Assembly (NCBI RefSeq): GCF_005871085.1
Contig: NZ_VAUP01000015.1
Span: forward strand, 124,001 to 188,000
DNA: 64,000 nt
Direction of reading: 5' to 3'
From: Xanthobacter autotrophicus
Lineage (GTDB): Bacteria; Pseudomonadota; Alphaproteobacteria; Rhizobiales; Xanthobacteraceae
Numbering within the stretch: the stretch's first letter is position 1; every line of letters begins with the position of its first letter. The position numbers and the translations under genes were made by a program. The notes under the pieces are model-generated. The model saw only the letters and a program-made list of their open reading frames with translations. It was not told the origin of the DNA and searched no databases. This document shows positions 56,520-64,000 of the stretch, piece after piece.

Positions 56520-57586
56520 GATTGCCCTTCCACCCCTGCGGCCTGCGGCCGGGATACTGCAACGACCTGCGGCTGGCGGCCGACGAGGCTCTTTTCGATG
56601 CGCGCGAGAAGCTCGTTACGCACCATGTCGTAGGCGAGATCAACGGCGGCGGCGAATCCCTCCGCGTCGGTCCCGCCGTGGCTCTTGATGACAATGCCGT
56701 TGAGGCCGAGGAATACCCCGCCGTTGGCCCGGCGCGGGTCCATCTTCTCCCGCAGCACGCGGAAGGCGTCCCGGGCGAGCAGATAGCCGATTCGCGCCCT
56801 CCACGTGCGCCCCATGGCCGCGCGGAGGTAGGAGCCGAGCTGCTTGGCGGTGCCTTCGGCCGTCTTGAGCGCGATATTGCCGGAAAATCCCTCGGTCACC
56901 ACCACGTCCACCGTGCCGGCGCCGATGTCGTTACCCTCGACGAAGCCGCGATAGTTCACCCCCACTACCTCCTCGCGGAGGATGCGGGCGGCCTCCTTGA
57001 CCTCCTCGACGCCCTTGATCTCCTCGACGCCCACATTGAGCAGCCCCACGGTGGGGGCCTCGAGGTCGAACAGGACACGGGCCATGGCCGAGCCCATGAT
57101 GGCCATCTCCACCAGGCTCTTGGCGGTGGCGCCGATGGAGGCGCCCACGTCCAGCACCACGCTTTCCCCGCGCAGGGTCGGCCAGATGGCGGCGATGGCC
57201 GGGCGGCTGATTCCCGGCATGGTGCGCAGGTTGAAATTGGCCATGGCCATGAGCGCGCCGGTATTGCCGGCGGAGACGGCCACGTCCGCTTCCTTGAGCT
57301 TCACCGCGTCGATGGCGCGCCACATGGACGATTTGTAGCGGCCGCGACGCAGGGCCTGGCTCGGCTTGTCGTCCATGCCCACCACCACGTCGGTGTGGAC
57401 GATGCGGGAGACGGCGGCGAGCTTGGGATGGCTTTTCAGCACATTGGTCACCCGCTCCTCGTCGCCATACAGGACGAAAGAGGTGTCCGGATGGCGCCAG
57501 AGGGAGATTTCCGCCCCGGCAAGGACCGTCTCGGGTCCATGGTCGCCGCCCATGGCGTCGAGGGCGATGCGGACGGGTGCGGTCAT
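56516..57586 (-). CDS. plsX: Phosphate acyltransferase PlsX
   Basis: PlsX makes acyl-phosphate from acyl-ACP for phospholipid synthesis. The 356-residue protein starts at 57586 ([19 protein letters not shown]); the 52 residues encoded in frame upstream are Arg/Pro-rich and not family-like. It shows [39 protein letters not shown] and [20 protein letters not shown]. The C-terminal 20 residues are a variable tail. It is translationally coupled to fabH; yceD lies 184 bp upstream in the same direction. Confidence 0.96.
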   Translation of the reverse strand: MTAPVRIALDAMGGDHGPETVLAGAEISLWRHPDTSFVLYGDEERVTNVLKSHPKLAAVSRIVHTDVVVGMDDKPSQALRRGRYKSSMWRAIDAVKLKEADVAVSAGNTGALMAMANFNLRTMPGISRPAIAAIWPTLRGESVVLDVGASIGATAKSLVEMAIMGSAMARVLFDLEAPTVGLLNVGVEEIKGVEEVKEAARILREEVVGVNYRGFVEGNDIGAGTVDVVVTEGFSGNIALKTAEGTAKQLGSYLRAAMGRTWRARIGYLLARDAFRVLREKMDPRRANGGVFLGLNGIVIKSHGGTDAEGFAAAVDLAYDMVRNELLARIEKSLVGRQPQVVAVSRPQAAGVEGQS

Positions 57587-57770
57587 CTCAGGCAGGTGTC
57601 CCTTGGGCTTTCTTGCGGGTTCAAAGGCGGCGGCGCCCCGGGGGTGAAGAGGCTCCCCGCATGACGGCCGGCGCTTCGGCGGGCGGACAATAACGTCTCG
57701 CGCCCGCATCGCAACTGGCGCGCGGCGTTCGACGGGCGCCACGATGGCAGGCGCCTCGGAGAAATTGATG

Positions 57771-58277
57771 TCACTCGCTGTCCTTCAGCCGCGCCAGGGC
57801 AGCGAAGGGCAAGGCGGCGGGGTCCTCGGCCGGCGGCTCGAACACCGCACCGGGCTTGCGGGGATAGGGATCGATGCCGAGGATCAGGAATTCGCAGACC
57901 AGCGCACCGACGTCGATATGGCCATCCTCGGTCTCGTCGGGCGGGTCGATCCCGTTCTCCTCGTCGGTCGGCGCGGGCTTGTAGGTGCCAGGCGGCACGA
58001 AATGGACGTCGATCTCCTCGGAGAGCGGCGCGTCGAATGGCTCCAGCGTGACGCCGCATTCCTGCCGGATGGTGGCGGTGACGAGGCCGGTCACATGGGC
58101 CCCTGCCCCGCCCTCGGGCGCGAGATGAAGGTTCGCCTTCACGTCCTCCACCGCGATCACCCCGGCAAGGCTGGCGATGGCGGCGCAGGTGGCCGCATCC
58201 GGGGAAAGTGCCAGGTCGAAACCGCCGGCGGGCAGATCGAGCACGGAGAAGGGATAGGAATAGGGTAGATCGGTCAT
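57771..58277 (-). CDS. YceD family protein (DUF177)
   Basis: The 168-residue protein of the DUF177/YceD family, found near rpmF-plsX-fabH in many bacteria, is thought to relate to 23S rRNA or ribosome biogenesis. It has the family cysteine region [19 protein letters not shown] and a C-terminal [21 protein letters not shown]. The middle is acidic. rpmF (L32) is not adjacent here. The start overlaps the stop of the cytochrome chaperone gene by 4 bp. Confidence 0.88.
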   Translation of the reverse strand: MTDLPYSYPFSVLDLPAGGFDLALSPDAATCAAIASLAGVIAVEDVKANLHLAPEGGAGAHVTGLVTATIRQECGVTLEPFDAPLSEEIDVHFVPPGTYKPAPTDEENGIDPPDETEDGHIDVGALVCEFLILGIDPYPRKPGAVFEPPAEDPAALPFAALARLKDSE

Positions 58278-58837
58278 GTCTCGTTCTCCCGCACGGCGGG
58301 GTCGGGCAGCTCCAGCACGCCGCGGGCAAGGACCTCGAACGGCGTTGCATCGAGCGTCGCCGCGGCGACGCGCACATAGGCGGCGAGCGCAACGGCTTCA
58401 GGCGAAGGCTCAGCTTCGCCGGCGGAAAGGATATTGCGCGATACGGCCTGGGCCAGCGCGGCGTCGTCCGCCTCGGCCAGGGCCGCGTCATAGGCGGCGG
58501 CGCGGCCAAAGAAGGCCTCGCCGATTTTTTTCATCTTCTTGGGTACGGTCAGGTCGCCGATGCCGATCTCGCGCATGGCGGCATCCATGTCGGCGGCGAA
58601 GGCGTCGAAGATATCCTGCGACATGGCCCGTTCAAGCGCGTCGCCGCCCTTCAGGCGGCGGCAGGCGAGGACGGTGTGGAGAACCACCATCTCGAAGCGG
58701 CCTTCGAGCGTATCGGGCACGCCGAAGTCGGTGTAGAAGTCCGCCCGCCGCGACTGTGCCACGATCGCGCCATACAGGCGCTCAATGGTCGCGCGCGACA
58801 TCGCGCGGGTCTTGGACGAGCGGAACAGGTTGAACAT
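58274..58837 (-). CDS. Ubiquinol-cytochrome c chaperone family protein (CBP3-like)
   Basis: The 187-residue protein is related to mitochondrial Cbp3/UQCC1, an assembly factor of cytochrome b in the bc1 complex. The family core is visible as IERLYGAIVAQSRRADFYTD, GVPDTLEGRFEMVVLHTVLA, MSQDIFDAFAADMDAAMREI and GDLTVPKKMKKIGEAFFGRA. The start at 58837 (MFNLFRSSKTRA) is chosen over 59008, whose extra residues are Pro/Arg-rich and overlap the divergent bamE leader. It precedes yceD with a 4-bp overlap. Confidence 0.9.
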   Translation of the reverse strand: MFNLFRSSKTRAMSRATIERLYGAIVAQSRRADFYTDFGVPDTLEGRFEMVVLHTVLACRRLKGGDALERAMSQDIFDAFAADMDAAMREIGIGDLTVPKKMKKIGEAFFGRAAAYDAALAEADDAALAQAVSRNILSAGEAEPSPEAVALAAYVRVAAATLDATPFEVLARGVLELPDPAVRENET

Positions 58838-59034
58838 CGCAAATCCGGGGCGAGACGGTCCAGGCGGTGGGACTGGCATTCGGCCAAGCGGCGTAACGCG
58901 CCGCCGGCCCTGTGGCAAGGGGCGGCGATACGGCGGTGATGCGGCGGCGGCAGGCGCCGGCCTCTCGGGGCACGGCGGGCGAACATATGGGGAAGCGTGT
59001 GGCGTCACATGAATTGAAGGACATGCGGGGCGGC

Positions 59035-59529
59035 ATGAATTCCAACAGCGCGGGTTCCGCGAACTCCGTTTCCGGATCCAGGGCCGCCACCACGGCGCTG
59101 CTCCTCGCCGCCCTGGGGCTGGCCGGCTGCGGCGACATGGTGGGCGGCAGCGGTACCACCATTTCCGGCATGACCCGCACCTACCAGCGCGGCTATGTGC
59201 TGGCCGAGGGCGCTCTGGAGCAGGTTCCGGTGGGATCGAGCCAGGAGCAGGTGCTGCTTGTGCTCGGCACCCCCTCCACCGTCGCGACGGTGAACGGCGA
59301 GGCCTTCTTCTATATCTCGCAGACCGCGCAGAAGGTGGCGTTCCTGAAGCCGGAGATCACCGAGCAGAAGGTGCTGGCCATCTATTTCGACAAGAACAAG
59401 CGCGTCAGCCGCGTCGCCCAGTACGGGCTGAAGGACGGCAAGGTGTTTGATTTCGTGTCCCAGACCACGCCCACCAGCGGCGAGGAGCTGAGCCTCATCA
59501 AGCAGATGATCGGCCTCATCACCTTCTGA
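59035..59529 (+). CDS. bamE: Outer membrane protein assembly factor BamE
   Basis: BamE (SmpA/OmlA) is the small lipoprotein of the BAM complex. The 164-residue product has lipobox LLLAALGLAGC, then the BamE fold: YVLAEGALEQVPVGSSQEQV, LLVLGTPSTVATVNGEAFFY and VLAIYFDKNKRVSRVAQYGL. It is divergent from the bc1 chaperone gene. Candidate starts are ATG 59035, 59023 and 58987; 59035 gives the shortest positively charged N-region ahead of the hydrophobic stretch. With bamA at the window start, two BAM components fall within 60 kb. Confidence 0.9.
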   Translation: MNSNSAGSANSVSGSRAATTALLLAALGLAGCGDMVGGSGTTISGMTRTYQRGYVLAEGALEQVPVGSSQEQVLLVLGTPSTVATVNGEAFFYISQTAQKVAFLKPEITEQKVLAIYFDKNKRVSRVAQYGLKDGKVFDFVSQTTPTSGEELSLIKQMIGLITF

Positions 59530-59550
59530 CCGTCGGCACCGGGCCTGGCC

Positions 59551-59572
59551 GGAACCCGGACTTCCGGGTTCC
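59551..59572. terminator. Hairpin between convergent bamE and tpiA
   Basis: A perfect 10-bp stem (GGAACCCGGA / TCCGGGTTCC) with a 2-base centre lies in the 69-bp gap between convergent genes. No T-tract follows. Confidence 0.55.
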
Positions 59573-59598
59573 GCAAGGACTGACCGCAGAGGGCCTTC

Positions 59599-60363
59599 TC
59601 ACCGCGCCGGGGTGGCCCGGGCAATGGCGAGGAAATCCGCCGCCTTCAGGCTGGCGCCGCCCACCAGGGCCCCATCCACATCGGCGACCGCCATGAGGGT
59701 GGCCGCATTGTCCGGCTTCACCGAGCCGCCATAAAGGATGCGGATACCGTCCGCCTCGACGCCGAACTGCGACCTGAGCACGGAGCGGATGGTGCCGTGA
59801 ATGTTGGCTACGTCCTCCGGGGTGGGCGTGCGGCCGGTGCCGATGGCCCAGACCGGCTCGTAGGCGATGACCAGGTTGGACGCCGTGCAGCCTTCCGGCA
59901 GCGACTGGTGGACCTGGCGCGTCACCACCCCCACGGCCTCGCCGGCATCGCGCTCCTCGGCGGTCTCGCCGACGCAGACGATGGGCAGCAGCCCGAAGCA
60001 CCAGGCGGCCTTTACCTTGGCCATCACCACCGCATCGCTCTCCGACAGGTTGGTGCGGCGCTCGGAGTGGCCGACGATGACCGACGTGACGCCGGCATCC
60101 TTCAGCATCTCGGCGGAAATGCCGCCGGTGTGGGCACCGGCTGGGGCCGGATGGCAATTCTGGCCGCCGAGCTGCACGCCGGAGCCGGCGAGCCGCTCGG
60201 CGGCGGAGATCAGGAGCGTCGCCGGCGGGCAGACCAGAAGGTCCAGCTTGGCCTTGAGGTCGCCATCATAGCCTGCGGCCAAGGCCTCAATCTCGGTGAG
60301 GGAGCTCTTGAGCCCGTTCATTTTCCAATTGCCGGCGATCAGGACGCGGCGGGAAGCGGGCAT
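59599..60363 (-). CDS. tpiA: Triosephosphate isomerase TpiA
   Basis: TpiA interconverts dihydroxyacetone phosphate and glyceraldehyde-3-phosphate. The 254-residue TIM barrel has AGNWKMNG (active-site Lys), VIVGHSERR (electrophilic His), the catalytic Glu in [17 protein letters not shown] (about 160-176) and the phosphate loop [11 protein letters not shown]. It is divergent from the ppiD-like gene, with 153 bp between carrying both promoters. Confidence 0.97.
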   Translation of the reverse strand: MPASRRVLIAGNWKMNGLKSSLTEIEALAAGYDGDLKAKLDLLVCPPATLLISAAERLAGSGVQLGGQNCHPAPAGAHTGGISAEMLKDAGVTSVIVGHSERRTNLSESDAVVMAKVKAAWCFGLLPIVCVGETAEERDAGEAVGVVTRQVHQSLPEGCTASNLVIAYEPVWAIGTGRTPTPEDVANIHGTIRSVLRSQFGVEADGIRILYGGSVKPDNAATLMAVADVDGALVGGASLKAADFLAIARATPAR

Positions 60364-60516
60364 GGTTCAGCTCTCCTTTAAGGTTGATCGGGGTCCGCTC
60401 TATCAGAGCCCTTTCCCGGCCAAAAGGCATCAAGATGCGCCGTTGCGGGAGCATGGCGGCCTCACTATCATGCGCCGCTTCGCGCCGGACCCGGCCAAAA
60501 CGAGAACGAACCGTCG

Positions 60517-62409
60517 ATGGTACTTCAGACCCTTCGTAAGGGCGCGTCCGGCTGGATCGCCAAGATCTTCCTCGTCATCCTCACGCTCAGCTTCCTGGTG
60601 TGGGGCATCGCGGACGTGTTCCGTGGCATGGGCGCGACTGCGGTGGCGAGCGTCGGCTCCACCGAGATTTCCGCCGATGCGTTCCGGCGCCAGTATCTCG
60701 ATCAGCTCCAGCAGATCAGCCGCCGTGCCGGCCGTCCGATCACGCCGGACCAGGCCCGTGCCTTCGGCCTCGACCGCCAGATCCTCAACCAGATGATCGC
60801 CGACGCCACGCTGGACGAACAGGCCTCCCGCCTCGCCCTCGCCGTGTCAGACGAGCAGATCGCGCGCGAGATCGCCGAAAACCCCAATTTCCGCCGCCCT
60901 GGGGCGACCAGCTTCGATCCGGCCTATTTCCAGCAGTTGCTGCGCTCCAACAATCTCACCGAACAGCGTTTCGTGGCCTCCGAGCGCCAGCGCGCCGTGC
61001 GCGACCAGCTGCTGAAGTCGCTGGGCGCCGGTGTGGCGGTGCCGCAGGTGCTCATCGAAGCGGTGGGCCGCTTTGAGAACGAGACGCGTACCGCCTCCTA
61101 CGTGCGCGTCACCCCGGCGGCCGCCGGCCCCCTCGCCGCTCCCACGGACGAGGTGCTGCGCACCTATTTCGACGCTCACAAGGTCACCTTCCGCGCCCCG
61201 GAGTACCGCAAGATCAGCGTTCTGGCGCTGACTCCAGTGACGCTCGCCGCCGCCGAGACGGTGACGGACGCCGACGCCAAGGCCGATTACGAGCGCAACC
61301 TCGCCCGCTTCGGCACGCCCGAGCGCCGCGAGGTGCAGCAGATCGTCTTCACCTCCGCCGCCGATGCCCAGGCGGCCGACGAGAAGATCAAGGCCGGCGC
61401 GAGCTTCGCCGATATCGCCGCCGGGCGCGGCTTGACCGCCAAGGACACCGACCTCGGCCTCGTGGCGAAGTCCGCCATCCTCGATCCGAAGATCGCCGAT
61501 GCCGCCTTCGCCATGCCCGAGGGCGCGGTGAGTGTGGTTGAGGGCCGCTTTGGCACCGTGCTGGTGCATGTCACCAAGATCGAACCCGGCGCCCGCCAGC
61601 CGTTCGAGGCCGTGAAGGACCAGATCATCGCCGACCTGCGCCTTGATCGCGCCCGCCGGGCTCTGCTCGACAAGCACGACCAGGTGGAGGACGAGCGCGC
61701 CTCCGGCTCCACCCTCGCCGAAGTGGCGCAGAAGCTCGGCCTCAAGCTCCAGACCTTCGACGCGGTGGACCGCTCCGGCCACACCCCGGCCGGTGACCCG
61801 GCCGACGTGCCCGGCGGCGCGGACGTGCTGTCCGGCGCCTTCGCTGCCCAGCCGGGGGTCGAGACCGACACCGTCCAGCTGCCGCAGAACGGCGGTTTCG
61901 TCTGGTACGAGACCAATGCCATCACGGCAGCCAGCGACCGCACCTTCGAGGAGGCCAAGGCCGCCGTCACCGTCCGCTGGACCGAGGCGGAGACCGAGAA
62001 GGCGGTGGAGGCCAAGGCCACCGCCCTCCTCGACAAGGCCAAGGCCGGGACCCCGCTGGCCCAGGTGGCCGCCGAGGCGGACCTGCCGCTCCAGATCGCC
62101 GACAGCCTGCGTCGCGGCCGTGCCGCCGGGCCGTTCAGCGCCGAGAGCATCGCCAGCGTGTTCGACGTGAAGGAAGGCGGCTTCGGTGTCGCGCTCGGTG
62201 CCACCGAGCCCGACCGCATCGTCTTCGAGGTGACCAAGATCATGGTGCCGCCGCCGGACATGGACACCTCGCGCGCCTCGGCCGAGCTGTCGCGCCAGAT
62301 CGAGAACGACGTGTTGCTGCAGTATCTTTCCGCCATCCAGAAGGACATCGGCGTGAAGATCAACGACAAGCTCTTCGCCCAGGCCACGGGCGCGGGCGCG
62401 ACCAACTGA
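60517..62409 (+). CDS. Peptidyl-prolyl isomerase, PpiD-like periplasmic foldase
   Basis: The 630-residue inner-membrane-anchored chaperone has one TM helix near the N-terminus (WIAKIFLVILTLSFLVWGIA, about 12-31), the SurA_N-type chaperone region (about 40-180, VGSTEISADAFRRQYLDQLQ) and a parvulin-type domain (about 265-365, REVQQIVFTSAADAQAADEK to EGRFGTVLVHVTKI). A long second half resembles PpiD. It assists folding of proteins leaving the Sec translocon. It is divergent from tpiA; trpE starts 2 bp after its stop, a tight pair seen in Rhizobiales. Confidence 0.93.
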   Translation: MVLQTLRKGASGWIAKIFLVILTLSFLVWGIADVFRGMGATAVASVGSTEISADAFRRQYLDQLQQISRRAGRPITPDQARAFGLDRQILNQMIADATLDEQASRLALAVSDEQIAREIAENPNFRRPGATSFDPAYFQQLLRSNNLTEQRFVASERQRAVRDQLLKSLGAGVAVPQVLIEAVGRFENETRTASYVRVTPAAAGPLAAPTDEVLRTYFDAHKVTFRAPEYRKISVLALTPVTLAAAETVTDADAKADYERNLARFGTPERREVQQIVFTSAADAQAADEKIKAGASFADIAAGRGLTAKDTDLGLVAKSAILDPKIADAAFAMPEGAVSVVEGRFGTVLVHVTKIEPGARQPFEAVKDQIIADLRLDRARRALLDKHDQVEDERASGSTLAEVAQKLGLKLQTFDAVDRSGHTPAGDPADVPGGADVLSGAFAAQPGVETDTVQLPQNGGFVWYETNAITAASDRTFEEAKAAVTVRWTEAETEKAVEAKATALLDKAKAGTPLAQVAAEADLPLQIADSLRRGRAAGPFSAESIASVFDVKEGGFGVALGATEPDRIVFEVTKIMVPPPDMDTSRASAELSRQIENDVLLQYLSAIQKDIGVKINDKLFAQATGAGATN

Positions 62410-62411
62410 AG

Positions 62412-63935
62412 GTGGGCCACAGCGTGAACGCACCCACCGATTTCGACCTCTTCACCTCGCGCTACCTGAAGGGCGAGGCGCAGGTGGTCTCCACTACCCT
62501 GGTGGCCGACCTGGAAACCCCGGTCTCGGCCTTCCTGAAGCTCGCCGGTGACACCCCCAACGCCTTCCTCCTCGAATCGGTGGAGGGCGGGCAGACGCGC
62601 GGGCGCTATTCCATGATCGGGCTCGCGCCCGACCTCATCTTCCGCGCCTCCGGCGACACGGCGGAGATCAACCGCACGCCGGCGACGGACAAGGACGCTT
62701 TCGTCCTCTGCCCCGAGCCGCCGCTGAAGGCGCTGCGCACCCTCCTCGCCGAATCGGCCATCGACCTGCCGGCCGGCGCCCCGCCCATGGCGGCGGGCGT
62801 GTTCGGCTATCTCGGCTACGACATGGTGCGGCAGATGGAGAAGCTGGCCCCCGCCAAGCCCGATCCCATCGGCGTGCCCGAGGCCCTGCTCATCCGCCCC
62901 ACCCTCATGGTGGTGTTCGACGCGGTGAAGGACGAATTGACCGCCGTCACCCCGGTGCGCCCGAAGGAGGGCGTCTCCCCCCGCGCGGCCTATGAGGCGG
63001 CGCTGGAGCGGCTCGACCAGGTGGTGGCGGGGCTCGACCGTGCCATCGCCCATCCTGCGCCGGAGCCGTTCCACGGCGAGGTGGTACCGGTCTCCAACAC
63101 CGATGCCGACGAATTCTGCGCCATGGTGGACAAGGCCAAGGACTACATCCGCGCCGGCGACATCTTCCAGGTGGTGCTGTCGCAGCGCTTCGAGAGCCCG
63201 TTCACCCTGCCGCCCTTCGCCCTCTACCGGGCGCTCAGGCGCGTGAACCCGGCGCCGTTCCTGGTCTATCTCAACTTCGACGGCTTCTCCGTGGTGTGTT
63301 CTTCACCTGAGATCCTGGTGCGGCTACGCGGCGGGCAGGTGACCATCCGTCCCATCGCCGGCACCCGCAAGCGCGGCGCCAGCCATGTGGAGGACGACGC
63401 TCTGGCCGCCGAGCTTCTCGCCGATCCCAAGGAGCGCGCCGAGCACCTCATGCTGCTGGACCTCGGCCGCAACGATGCCGGGCGGGTCTCGCAGATCGGC
63501 ACGGTGAAGGTGACCGACAGCTTCTTCATCGAGCGCTACAGTCAGGTGATGCACATCGTCTCCAACGTGGAAGGCACGCTGGACCCGCGCTTCGACGCGG
63601 TGGATGCGCTGGCCGCCGGCTTCCCCGCCGGCACCGTCTCCGGCTCGCCCAAGGTGCGCGCCATGGAGATCATCGATGAGCTGGAGAAGGACAAGCGCGG
63701 CATCTATGCCGGCGCCATCGGCTATTTCGGTGCCAATGGCGAGATGGACACCTGCATCGTCCTGCGCACCGCCGTGGTGAAGGACGGCCGCATGTATGTG
63801 CAGGCCGGCGCCGGCATCGTCTACGACTCGGTGCCCGAGAGCGAGCAGCAGGAATGCGTGAACAAGGCCAAGGCCCTGTTCCGCGCCGGGGAAGAGGCGG
63901 TGCGCTTCGCCGCCCGCGCCGGCAAGGGGCAGTGA
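62412..63935 (+). CDS. trpE: Anthranilate synthase component I TrpE
   Basis: TrpE converts chorismate to anthranilate with ammonia from TrpG. The 507-residue protein shows the feedback-site motif LLESVEGGQTRGRYSMIG, GVFGYLGYDMVRQMEKL, IRAGDIFQVVLSQRFESPF, RPIAGTRKRGASHVEDDALA, ELLADPKERAEHLMLLDLGR and SGSPKVRAMEIIDELE. It starts at GTG 62412, with GTG 62424 as an alternative. No trp leader peptide or attenuator is possible in the 2-bp gap from the ppiD-like gene, so it is read through from upstream or from a promoter inside that gene. Confidence 0.96.
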   Translation: MGHSVNAPTDFDLFTSRYLKGEAQVVSTTLVADLETPVSAFLKLAGDTPNAFLLESVEGGQTRGRYSMIGLAPDLIFRASGDTAEINRTPATDKDAFVLCPEPPLKALRTLLAESAIDLPAGAPPMAAGVFGYLGYDMVRQMEKLAPAKPDPIGVPEALLIRPTLMVVFDAVKDELTAVTPVRPKEGVSPRAAYEAALERLDQVVAGLDRAIAHPAPEPFHGEVVPVSNTDADEFCAMVDKAKDYIRAGDIFQVVLSQRFESPFTLPPFALYRALRRVNPAPFLVYLNFDGFSVVCSSPEILVRLRGGQVTIRPIAGTRKRGASHVEDDALAAELLADPKERAEHLMLLDLGRNDAGRVSQIGTVKVTDSFFIERYSQVMHIVSNVEGTLDPRFDAVDALAAGFPAGTVSGSPKVRAMEIIDELEKDKRGIYAGAIGYFGANGEMDTCIVLRTAVVKDGRMYVQAGAGIVYDSVPESEQQECVNKAKALFRAGEEAVRFAARAGKGQ

Positions 63936-63940
63936 AGGCC

Positions 63941-64000
63941 ATGGATGCGCGCCAGTTCAATGCACAGGCCGCGTCGCCGCTGGTTCGGAATGGGCGCGCG
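63941..64000 (+). CDS. Start of an unidentified gene, cut by the window end
   Basis: An ATG 5 bp after the trpE stop opens a frame that runs off the window (20 codons seen, MDARQFNAQAASPLVRNGRA). GTGAAGG upstream could serve as ribosome site. It does not match the usual N-terminus of TrpG. Too short to assign. Confidence 0.4.
   Translation, partial: MDARQFNAQAASPLVRNGRA

Overview
The window is a GC-rich chromosomal segment of an alphaproteobacterium. The gene set points to Hyphomicrobiales and, by overall gene order, most likely the Xanthobacteraceae (Xanthobacter, Azorhizobium or Ancylobacter type). The main evidence is the bamA-lpxD-fabZ-lpxA-lpxI-lpxB operon convergent with gltA, the dusB(nifR3)-ntrB-ntrC / ntrY-ntrX / trkA / hfq / hflX string, a fused ispDF, the nagZ-scpA-scpB-tatABC-serS-surE series, and plsX-fabH-ihfA-merR. 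The genus is an inference from memory of gene orders; no database was searched. Nearly everything is vertically inherited housekeeping DNA. No integrase, transposase, CRISPR array, toxin-antitoxin pair or prophage gene was seen.

Layout. 1-5.5 kb: end of the outer-membrane assembly gene bamA and the lipid A operon. 5.6-7.7 kb: citrate synthase and a molybdenum cofactor guanylyltransferase. 7.9-13.5 kb: a cell-envelope beta-glucan cluster (a GT2 synthase with a GH17-like module, a stand-alone GH17-like membrane protein, a small secreted partner and a small membrane protein). 13.6-17 kb: glmU and glmS, which make UDP-GlcNAc precursors. 17-20.6 kb: FkbM methyltransferase, DUF454 protein, recG. 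20.7-24.2 kb: pcm, a lipoprotein hydrolase and a LysM/degenerate-LytM lipoprotein. 24.4-32.6 kb: nagZ, scpAB, an orphan ABC ATPase, tatABC, serS, surE. 32.6-34 kb: ispDF. 34-49.3 kb: the nitrogen regulatory block (dusB, ntrBC, ntrYX), potassium uptake (trkA, trkH), a methyltransferase, a D-amino-acid transaminase, hfq, hflX and mazG. 49.3-52.3 kb: trmO, an MBL hydrolase, tRNA-Pro(GGG) and a small RlpA-like protein, with the largest non-coding stretches of the window. 52.5-59.5 kb: merR, ihfA, fabH, plsX, yceD, a cytochrome bc1 chaperone and bamE. 59.6-64 kb: tpiA, a PpiD-like foldase, trpE and the first 20 codons of another gene.

Functional themes are the envelope (lipid A, BAM, Tat export, peptidoglycan recycling and amidase control, beta-glucan, UDP-GlcNAc supply) and nitrogen/potassium regulation linked to the RNA chaperone Hfq.

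The most unusual signal is inside serS. About 240 bp at roughly 42 % GC (hand count) adds some 60-70 extra residues, in frame, between catalytic motifs 1 and 2 of an otherwise intact seryl-tRNA synthetase. The gene is also bracketed by two palindromic intergenic repeat elements. Secondary points are a MerR-family regulator with a disordered extension of more than 600 residues, mutually exclusive stem-loops before tatA, a complex hairpin in the glucan cluster, and a 17-bp tandem duplication over the ntrC stop codon.
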